Source of the DNA: an uncultured Holophagales bacterium
GTDB taxonomy: Bacteria; Acidobacteriota; Thermoanaerobaculia; UBA5066
Direction: 5' to 3'
Length of the DNA: 14,577 bases
Assembly (NCBI GenBank): GCA_937927565.1
Contig: CALBDV010000028.1
Span: 1 to 14,577 of the forward strand
Positions 6,916-12,612 of the stretch are shown here, in pieces. The notes beneath the pieces were generated by a model that saw only the letters and a program-made list of their open reading frames with translations, was not told the DNA's origin and searched no databases. Both the position numbers and the translations under genes were made by a program. Positions within the stretch are counted from its first letter, which is position 1. The number at the start of each line of letters is the position of its first letter.

Positions 6916-7326
6916 TCTGGGGCTCCTTTCTTTCTCTGGCCGGGCGACCTTCGGATCGGGTCTGTGGCGTTCGTCGAGTATTCGGATCGCCTCCATCAGG
7001 GCCTGCTGGACCGGCATGCTGATCGAGGCCTTCGGGGAGAGGACGTTGGCGTAGAACGCGAAGCTGCCGCGGTCCCAGCCGCACATCTCGACGAGCGCGT
7101 CCATGCCGGTCGCAGCCCCCGCCGTCGCGTGGACGAGCGCGCCCGCGGAGAAGTACGTGCGCCCTTCCGGCCGGTCGCTCTGCCGCTCGAGGAGGAGCTG
7201 TCCGGTCTTGCCGCCGGCATTCAGGAACTGAAGGAGATCCGGGATGCTCGTCGTTTCGAGATTCCCCTTCAACCCCTCGACCTCCGCCGGCGGGATCGCG
7301 CTCTTGCGTCCGACCCGCTGTGTCAC
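6550..7326 (-). CDS. DUF4388 (PATAN)-Roadblock/LC7 fusion protein
   Basis: 258 aa from the GTG at 7326. Residues about 18-122 are a clear DUF4388/PATAN domain: LKGNLETTSIPDLLQFLNAG, KTGQLLLE, GRTYFSAGALVHATAG, then WDRGSFAFYANVLSP. A charged linker (about 122-140) leads to a Roadblock/LC7 domain (about 142-255) with FLKVPGVLSAVIVGRDGFVIES, IEDLGAALANAINSVEEMGG and a C-terminal IRHKVKPLVDELSQSL. PATAN domains are typically adaptors in two-component and gliding-motility systems, and Roadblock domains dimerise and may bind GTPases. The frame opens further to an ATG at 7383, but that ATG sits inside a sigma-54 promoter candidate and has no ribosome-binding site. The GTG has GGGAGG 5 nt upstream. 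An internal ATG at 6915 with its own strong Shine-Dalgarno sequence could yield the Roadblock half alone. First gene of unit B. Confidence 0.88.
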   Translation of the reverse strand: MTQRVGRKSAIPPAEVEGLKGNLETTSIPDLLQFLNAGGKTGQLLLERQSDRPEGRTYFSAGALVHATAGAATGMDALVEMCGWDRGSFAFYANVLSPKASISMPVQQALMEAIRILDERHRPDPKVARPEKERSPRMAKSTRTSTDILEDFLKVPGVLSAVIVGRDGFVIESAGGSSAVNIEDLGAALANAINSVEEMGGELQVSKFQDLFVEYGRAVILCRPAGDAILVVVAPDASKLGIIRHKVKPLVDELSQSL

Positions 7327-7349
7327 GCAGACCTCCCGGCACTCGCCAT
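7323..7349 (-). CDS. Possible 8-codon leader ORF overlapping the GTG start
   Basis: On the minus strand an ATG at 7349, with GGGAGG 5 nt upstream, opens an 8-codon frame (MASAGRSA) whose TGA overlaps the GTG of the fusion gene as GTGA. It would lie at the very 5' end of the transcript predicted from the sigma-54 site. It may serve translational coupling or may be chance. The second GGGAGG, just before the GTG, lies within this mini-ORF. Confidence 0.25.
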   Translation of the reverse strand: MASAGRSA

Positions 7350-7370
7350 ACGTTCCTCCCGGTAACGTCT

Positions 7371-7388
7371 TAGCGGTTTCCATGCCAA
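7371..7388 (-). promoter_or_regulatory. Candidate sigma-54 (-24/-12) promoter of unit B
   Basis: Read on the minus strand, TTGGCATGGAAACCGCT runs from 7388 to 7372. It matches the RpoN consensus TTGGCACG-N4-TTGCW with the invariant GG (7386-7385) and GC (7374-7373) separated by exactly 10 nt. The start of transcription would fall near 7361, about 35 nt before the GTG at 7326. The gene directly upstream encodes an NtrC-family activator with an intact GAFTGA loop, the class of protein needed to fire such promoters. This agreement is why I trust the site beyond the match itself. Confidence 0.6.
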
Positions 7389-7442
7389 GGCCCCGGAAGG
7401 GAGTTCCGCCGCTGATTGCGCGTGATGCGAGCGTTCGGGCGC

Positions 7443-7459
7443 GGCCCGGCGGGCCGGCC
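7443..7459. promoter_or_regulatory. Dyad upstream of the sigma-54 promoter, possible activator site
   Basis: GGCCC-GGC-GGGCC (7443-7455) overlaps the palindrome GGCCGGCC (7452-7459). It lies about 80-95 nt upstream of the predicted transcription start, the usual distance for an NtrC-type enhancer. It could equally be chance in GC-rich DNA, or a hairpin after the regulator gene; no T-run follows on the minus strand, so it is not a standard intrinsic terminator. Confidence 0.22.
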
Positions 7460-7495
7460 TGAGCGTTTCCGGCGAGTCGAAATCGGTCGGTCGAG

Positions 7496-8884
7496 TCAGC
7501 CTAGGTGGTCTGTCTTGAGGCCGAACTCGCCGACCTTCCGGCGGAGCGTGGACAGCGCGATGCCGAGCGCGGAGGCGGCCCGGGTGAGGTTTCCCCCGTG
7601 GCGCTCGATCACCGCCGAGATATGGCGGCGTTCGACGTCCTCGAGCCGGTCGGTCCCGCGCTCGCCGCGCTCCGGCCTCGAGGCGACCCGTGAGGTCGGC
7701 CTCGCCGACAGGAGCTTCGACGGCTCGAGGCGCTCGCCCGGCTGGACGAGCCGGGCACGCTCGAGCACGTTCGCGAGCTCTCGCACGTTCCCCGGCCAGG
7801 AGTACCCGGAGAGACGGCCGACCTCGCCGGGCGCCAGCTCGAGGTGCGCTCCGGCGCCGGAGGAGAGGAGGTGACGGCACAGCTGCGGGAGGTCCTCGAC
7901 GCGCTCGCGGAGAGGCGGGAGGTGGATCCTCATCACCGACAGCCGGTAGAAGAGGTCCTTGCGGAAGGCGTTCGAGGCAACCGCCTCCTCGAGATCCGTG
8001 TTCGTCGCCGCAACGACCCGGGCGTTCACCCGCCGGACGACCTCTCCGCCGATGCGGCGTACGGCGCGGTCCTCGAGGACGCCCAGGAGCTTCGCCTGGA
8101 GCGGGAGGGCCATCGCGCCGATCTCGTCGAGGAAGACGGTCCCGTCCTCGGCCATCTCGAAGAGCCCGCGTCGGGGCGTGAGCGCTCCCGTGAACGCCCC
8201 CCTTTCGTGCCCGAAGAGCTCGGACTCCGAGAGGTTCTCGGGGAATGCGGCGCAGTTCTGGGTCACGAAAGGGTGGTTCCGCCGCCGGCTCTGGTAGTGA
8301 ATCGATCGCGCGAGCAGGGTCTTCCCGGTACCGGTTTCACCCGTAACCAGGACCGGAACGTCGCTCGAGGCGGCGATCTCGGCGAGCCGGAGCGGCATCT
8401 CGAGAGACGGGGCAGATCCGACGAAGAAGGACGCCTCCAGCTCCTGGCGCTGGTGCCGGCTGTGCAGGAGCTCGATTCGCTCGAGGTCGCACACCCGGAA
8501 CGCGTTCCGGATCGCGAGGCGGACCTCCTCGAGCTCGAACGGCTTCGCGATGTAGTCCGACGCACCGACCTTCAACGCCGTCACCGCGTTCTCGAAAGTC
8601 GGATAGGCCGTCATGAAGATGACCTTCGTCGTCTCGTTCTGCTCCAGTAGGGCCGGGCAGATCGTCGCCCCTCTCGCGTCCGGGAGGTGCTGGTCCAGGA
8701 GGACGACATCGGCCGTCACCTTCCGGCAGAGCGCGAGCCCGGACGCGGCAGTCTGGGCGTGAAGGACGGCGGTCGTTCCGTCGCCGAGCGCGTCCACGAG
8801 CGTCTCGCAGAGCCCCAGGTCGTCGTCGATGACGACGACGGTCCACCTCGTGCTCGGTGCCGTGGATTCCGCCCGCGCGCCCAA
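7496..8884 (-). CDS. NtrC-family sigma-54-dependent response regulator
   Basis: About 462 aa with the TTG at 8884. The receiver domain (about 15-130) has VVVIDDD, phospho-acceptor Asp64 in LLDQHLPD, MTAYPT and the AKPFE lysine. The AAA+ domain (about 152-380) has Walker A GETGTGKT (182-189), the GAFTGA sigma-54 contact loop (229-234), Walker B VFLDEIG (250-256), RKDLFYRL and GYSWPGNVRELAN. The Fis-type HTH (about 415-460) ends in NLTRAASALGIALSTLRRKV. All elements of an active enhancer-binding protein are intact. It should be phosphorylated by a histidine kinase, most simply one of the two flanking ones, and activate a sigma-54 promoter, most simply the candidate at 7388-7371. The open frame extends to an ATG at 9001, but that overlaps the kinase gene by 79 bp. 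A CTG at 8926, overlapping that stop, is another option. The start is therefore uncertain. Confidence 0.93.
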   Translation of the reverse strand: MGARAESTAPSTRWTVVVIDDDLGLCETLVDALGDGTTAVLHAQTAASGLALCRKVTADVVLLDQHLPDARGATICPALLEQNETTKVIFMTAYPTFENAVTALKVGASDYIAKPFELEEVRLAIRNAFRVCDLERIELLHSRHQRQELEASFFVGSAPSLEMPLRLAEIAASSDVPVLVTGETGTGKTLLARSIHYQSRRRNHPFVTQNCAAFPENLSESELFGHERGAFTGALTPRRGLFEMAEDGTVFLDEIGAMALPLQAKLLGVLEDRAVRRIGGEVVRRVNARVVAATNTDLEEAVASNAFRKDLFYRLSVMRIHLPPLRERVEDLPQLCRHLLSSGAGAHLELAPGEVGRLSGYSWPGNVRELANVLERARLVQPGERLEPSKLLSARPTSRVASRPERGERGTDRLEDVERRHISAVIERHGGNLTRAASALGIALSTLRRKVGEFGLKTDHLG

Positions 8885-8922
8885 CCTTCGAATGTTACAC
8901 GCGCCAGCAATGCCGGCCGCGT

Positions 8923-10611
8923 TCAGACGACGGGGTGCATCTCCCCGCCGGACCCGTCGGCACCGCTCAGGAGGTCGAGCTGCACCAGCAGGCTCCGGCA
9001 TTCCGGCCGCCGGGAGAAGTGCTCGCGAAGCGACCTCGCCGTGTCGGAGAGCGACCTCACCAGCTCCTCCCGCTCGCGGGCGAGCGCCAGGAGCTGCGGA
9101 CGACCCGCGGCCCGATCACTCTCGAGACGGGACGTCTCCCGATCGAGCTGCTCCCGCAGCCGGGAGCTTCGGCTCTCGACGTGCCGCAGCGTCGCCTCGC
9201 GCCGGCGCCGCTGCGAGTCCGTTCGCTGGAGCGCCTCCACACACCTCTGGTGCAGGGCGGCGGCCGCCGCCGCCGACTCCAGCGCGACGAGGCTTCCGGC
9301 CGCATCGCCGCGGCCGTCTCGCTCTTCGGCTTCGATGCGCGCGGCCTCCAGCTCTCGCTCCGCCACGACGCGGTCCTCCTCGAGAAGCTCCGCTTCCCTG
9401 GTCTGGGCGTCCTCTTCCCGGACCAGGCGAGAGCCGTGCCCAGAGAGCTCCTCGATCTGCCGTCCGAGCCGTTCGGTCGTCTCGCGAACTCGCTGCCGGA
9501 GGTTTTCGCTCCAGGCTTCGAGCACGTCCAGCTCGCCATCGACCCGGGCCAGCTCGGCGACGAGCGACCAGGCCGTTGCGACTCCCTCGCCCACCGGCCC
9601 CGGAATCCCGCCTCCGGGATACGCGGCCGCCGCCATGCGCCCGAGCAGCGAGATGGCGACGGCCCAGCGCAATGCCTCCGCGAGGGGCGGAGGCGGCGCG
9701 GGACCCGGAAGGGAAGGCACCCTGGCCACGCCACTCTCCGCCGGTCCGAGGCGGCCGAGGATCGCCCTGCATTCCTCGATCAGGTGGTGGGCGTCACGAT
9801 AGCGCCGCCGGGGGTCCTTCTCGAGGAGGCGAAGCGTCACCGCCGCCGCCTCCGGGTCGAGGTCCGGCCGGAAAAGCCGTGGGTCCGGCGCCGGCACGAC
9901 GCGGTGACACTCCGCGAGACGCGACGGATCATCGCTGTCGAACGGCAGCCGGCCCGTGAGCATCTCGAACAGGACGACGCCGAGCGAATAGAGGTCTGCC
10001 TGCGGTCCGGCCTCCTCGCCCCGGGCTTGCTCGGGCGCGAAGTACTCCGGCGTCCCGAGGACCGCGCCCGCGGGTCCGAGCCGGCCCTCCCGGTCGACGT
10101 GAGCGAGGCCGAAGTCGATCAGCTTCACGACGTCGGACAGTCCCCCGCGCTCGACGAGAAAGACGTGCTCGGGCTTCACGTCTCTGTGCACCACTCCCAG
10201 CTGGTGAGCGCGAAAGAGCGCCGAGGCGACCTGCTCGACGATCGCGAAGCTGTCGCGTGCGGCGAGCGCGCCCGCGGCAATCCGGTCGGAGAGGCGCTCG
10301 CCGACGAGGAGCTCCATGACGAGGTAGACGAGCCCCTCGTCCGTTTCGCCGGAATCGTAGATCTCCACGACGTTCGGGTGGTTCACGCGGTTCGCAGCCC
10401 GCGCCTCCCGCAGGAACCAGGCGCGGAACCCATCCCTTCCCGGAAGCGCGAGCGGCAGGACCTTGATCGCGAACTCCCGGCCGATGAGGACGTGCCGGGC
10501 GCGGTAGACGACGGAGAGGGCACCGGCTCCGATCCGGGCCTCGAAGCGGTACCGCCCCGCGACGAGAGTGCCGATGAGAGGGTCCGGCGCCCCGGCCGTG
10601 CCAGGCCTCAA
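8923..10611 (-). CDS. Hanks-type Ser/Thr protein kinase with C-terminal coiled coil
   Basis: 562 aa from the TTG at 10611. The kinase domain covers about 20-285: glycine loop IGAGALSVVY (27-36), FAIK Lys50, alpha-C Glu69, HRDVKPEHV (142-150), DFG (167-169), TPEYFAPE (187-194) and SLGVVLFEMLTG. The catalytic-loop Asn of HRDxKPxN is replaced by His149, which may weaken Mg binding. After a Pro-rich stretch (about 300-309) and a moderately hydrophobic segment (about 311-331, not convincing as a membrane helix), residues about 355-535 are highly charged and coiled-coil-like, with many Glu/Arg/Leu heptads. No PASTA or other extracellular domain is present, so it is probably cytoplasmic. The TTG overlaps the stop of the upstream histidine kinase (TTGA) and has GAGGGG 4 nt upstream. 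The frame continues far upstream, but only as a shadow of that kinase gene. Context suggests cross-talk with the two-component system. Confidence 0.9.
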   Translation of the reverse strand: MRPGTAGAPDPLIGTLVAGRYRFEARIGAGALSVVYRARHVLIGREFAIKVLPLALPGRDGFRAWFLREARAANRVNHPNVVEIYDSGETDEGLVYLVMELLVGERLSDRIAAGALAARDSFAIVEQVASALFRAHQLGVVHRDVKPEHVFLVERGGLSDVVKLIDFGLAHVDREGRLGPAGAVLGTPEYFAPEQARGEEAGPQADLYSLGVVLFEMLTGRLPFDSDDPSRLAECHRVVPAPDPRLFRPDLDPEAAAVTLRLLEKDPRRRYRDAHHLIEECRAILGRLGPAESGVARVPSLPGPAPPPPLAEALRWAVAISLLGRMAAAAYPGGGIPGPVGEGVATAWSLVAELARVDGELDVLEAWSENLRQRVRETTERLGRQIEELSGHGSRLVREEDAQTREAELLEEDRVVAERELEAARIEAEERDGRGDAAGSLVALESAAAAAALHQRCVEALQRTDSQRRRREATLRHVESRSSRLREQLDRETSRLESDRAAGRPQLLALAREREELVRSLSDTARSLREHFSRRPECRSLLVQLDLLSGADGSGGEMHPVV

Positions 10612-12488
10612 ACGGCCCCTCTGAGAACGGCGCCGGCCTGGGCCTGCTCCTGCGGGAGCCCAGGGAAGCGGAGCTCGAGCGTCGTCCCGCGGCCGGGCTC
10701 GCTCCGAACGAGAGCGAGGCCGTTCATCCGCAGCATCAGCTTCTGGACGATCGCGAGCCCCATGCCCGAGCCCTCCGGCTTCGTCGTGAAGAGCGGCGAG
10801 AAGACGTGAGGAAGGTCCGCGCGCGGGATGCCGACACCGTTGTCCGTCACCTCCACGACGACGTTTCCCGCGATGTTCCGGCACGACACACGGAGGAACG
10901 GGCTCGCGCAGCCCGACAGCGCCGTCACGGCGTTGTCGATGACGTTCAGGAGGACGCGCACGAGAGCCTCGGGGTCGGCGGAAACGGGGCTCTCCGCCTC
11001 CCCGGTCTCGACCCGGCAGTCCACACCTCTCGCTCGAGCGGTCGCGAAGAGAAGGTCGCTCCTCTCCCGGAGCAGCTCGCCCACTCTCACCCTCTCGGGC
11101 TCCACACGGTCCAGCGTCTGGTAGCGTCGAAGCGCGCCCAGGAGGTGCTCGGCGATCCGGAGCGTCTCGAGGCAGCGCGAGAGGTAACGCTCCCGCTGGT
11201 CCGGCTCGAACCGCTCGTGGTTCTCGCGGTAGACCGTCAGGGTCGCCTTCAGCGTGTTCATCGCGTTCCCGATCTCGTGCCGGAACGTCCGGAAGATCCC
11301 CTCTGCCTGGTCGACCGCGACCTGCCTCCTGAGCAGCTCCTCGATCTGCCTCTGGGTCGTGACGTCGCGCCCGACGTGCACGGCTCCGACGATCGCCCCG
11401 TGCTCGTCGCATCGCGGCGTCGCGCTGAAGCGGAACTCCCCGCCGAGCCTGGGACTCGCGTAGTCGTACTCGATCGATCCGTTCTGGGTGCCCGCCTCGA
11501 GCAGCCGCTGGAGGTCGACGGGCGGCGGGGCCTCGCCGAGGATCTCGCTCCAGGGCCGCCCGACGAGCTCGGCCGGACGGGCGCCGAGCCGATCCGCAAG
11601 CGCCCGATTCAGGCGGGTCACGTTCAGGAGGGGATCGGTCAGGACGATCAGCTCGCGGACCGCGTCGAAGGTCCGCTCCCACTCGGCCTTTGCGAGACGG
11701 ATCGCCAGTTCCAGCTCTCTCTTCCGGGTGGAGTCCTCGAGCGTCCCGTCGAGGTGGGAAAGGCTCCCGTCGGCCCGGCGCGCAACCCTCAGCCGGACGA
11801 CGCCCCAGAAGGTAGAGCCGTCCCTCCGCCGGATCTCGCACTCCCCCTCGGCGACCTCCGTCAGCTCCGCGGCCCGCCGGACGGATATCGCGTCTGCCCA
11901 CAAGCTCACGAACCCGCCGAGCGCGACCGGGTCGTCGTTCTCGAAGCCGAGCATCTCGAGGAGACAGGGGTTCGCGGAAAGGACGTGTCCGTCGGGACCG
12001 AGCCGGAACACTCCCACCGGAAGCGAAGCGAGGAGGCTTCGGTGCCTCTCCTCGGACGCGGCGAGCTTCTCCTGGGCCCGCCTGTTCTCGCGCCGGAGCG
12101 TCGCATCGAGAAGCTCTCGCTCCACGACGACGGGGAGGCGGCGCAGGTTCTTCTTGTGGACGAAGTCACGGGCCCCCGCCCGCATCAGCGCGACGGCCTG
12201 CTCCTCGCCGACCGCGCCCGAGACGACGATGACCGGCGTCTCGGGCTCCCGCGCGAGGACCATCTGGAGCGCGGCCAGGCCGCTGAACTGGGGCAGCATG
12301 ACGTCCGTGAGAACGATGTCGAATGGACCCGTCTCGAGCGCCGCCGCGAGCTCGGCCTGGCCGTCTACCCGCGTCGACTCGACCGCGCGCTCCGAGCCGC
12401 CGAGCGCACGGAGCGCGATCAGGGCGTCGTCGACCGAGTCCTCCACGAGCAGGACACGGAGACGGGATCGCCGCGAGGAGTCCGCCAC
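10608..12488 (-). CDS. Hybrid sensor kinase: REC-PAS-PAS-HisKA-HATPase
   Basis: About 626 aa from the GTG at 12488. The N-terminal receiver (about 10-125) has LLVEDSVDD, phospho-acceptor Asp62 in LTDVMLPQ, VSGAVGEE and HKKN. Two PAS-like domains follow (about 145-260 and 268-385), the second ending in VHVGRDVTTQRQIEELLR. The H box FRTFRHEIGNAMNTL has the phospho-accepting His404. The ATPase domain has the N box NVIDNAVTAL, G1 DNGVGIP, and FTTKPEGSGMGLAIVQKL. No transmembrane segment is seen, so it senses a cytoplasmic cue. The receiver is closely similar in layout to that of the REC-GGDEF-EAL protein at 5-1714. An ATG at 12569 and another at 12614 are in frame, but the extra residues are an Arg-rich, non-domain stretch and the second overlaps the divergent gene. 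The GTG at 12488 follows a TAGAAT element by 7 nt, suggesting a leaderless mRNA. Likely kinase for the NtrC-like regulator. Confidence 0.91.
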   Translation of the reverse strand: MADSSRRSRLRVLLVEDSVDDALIALRALGGSERAVESTRVDGQAELAAALETGPFDIVLTDVMLPQFSGLAALQMVLAREPETPVIVVSGAVGEEQAVALMRAGARDFVHKKNLRRLPVVVERELLDATLRRENRRAQEKLAASEERHRSLLASLPVGVFRLGPDGHVLSANPCLLEMLGFENDDPVALGGFVSLWADAISVRRAAELTEVAEGECEIRRRDGSTFWGVVRLRVARRADGSLSHLDGTLEDSTRKRELELAIRLAKAEWERTFDAVRELIVLTDPLLNVTRLNRALADRLGARPAELVGRPWSEILGEAPPPVDLQRLLEAGTQNGSIEYDYASPRLGGEFRFSATPRCDEHGAIVGAVHVGRDVTTQRQIEELLRRQVAVDQAEGIFRTFRHEIGNAMNTLKATLTVYRENHERFEPDQRERYLSRCLETLRIAEHLLGALRRYQTLDRVEPERVRVGELLRERSDLLFATARARGVDCRVETGEAESPVSADPEALVRVLLNVIDNAVTALSGCASPFLRVSCRNIAGNVVVEVTDNGVGIPRADLPHVFSPLFTTKPEGSGMGLAIVQKLMLRMNGLALVRSEPGRGTTLELRFPGLPQEQAQAGAVLRGAV

Positions 12489-12495
12489 GACCGGG

Positions 12496-12501
12496 ATTCT
12501 A
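12496..12501 (-). promoter_or_regulatory. Candidate -10 element of the hybrid kinase operon
   Basis: Minus-strand TAGAAT matches five of six bases of the TATAAT consensus and ends 7 nt before the GTG at 12488, so transcription could begin at or next to the start codon (leaderless). No good -35 box or Shine-Dalgarno sequence is visible. In DNA this GC-rich the AT-rich hexamer stands out, but it remains a guess. Confidence 0.35.
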
Positions 12502-12571
12502 GGGCAGCCCTCCGGACGCCTCCGGCGCCTGCGAACGACAGGGGCCACCGCCCCGACCGGCCGGCGCATCG

Positions 12572-12601
12572 TTGGATCGGCCGTCACACGATCGCGATAA
12601 C
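12572..12601 (+). promoter_or_regulatory. Candidate promoter of the divergent PAS kinase
   Basis: TTGGAT (12572-12577) and GATAAC (12596-12601) are separated by 18 bp, resembling -35 and -10 boxes, although the -35 match is poor (three of six). Transcription would begin about 4-5 nt before the ATG at 12613, which also lacks a Shine-Dalgarno sequence, so a near-leaderless message is implied. The 124-bp divergent spacer holds this element and the opposing TAGAAT. Confidence 0.35.
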
Positions 12602-12612
12602 ATCCTCCGCCC

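Noticed and set aside
7443..7455. GC-rich hairpin after the NtrC-type regulator as an intrinsic terminator
   Set aside because: The stem is only 5 bp with a 3-nt loop and no T-run follows on the minus strand; kept only as a weak candidate activator site.
7473..7497. Direct repeat CGAGTC at 7473-7478 and 7492-7497
   Set aside because: Only 6 bp, partly inside the regulator's coding end, and such words recur across this GC-rich window; not enough for an operator call.
10612..11901. 430-codon upstream extension of the Ser/Thr kinase frame
   Set aside because: This part is an alternative frame of the HisKA/HATPase region and reads as Arg/Pro/Gly-rich nonsense; the kinase starts naturally at the TTG overlapping the upstream stop.
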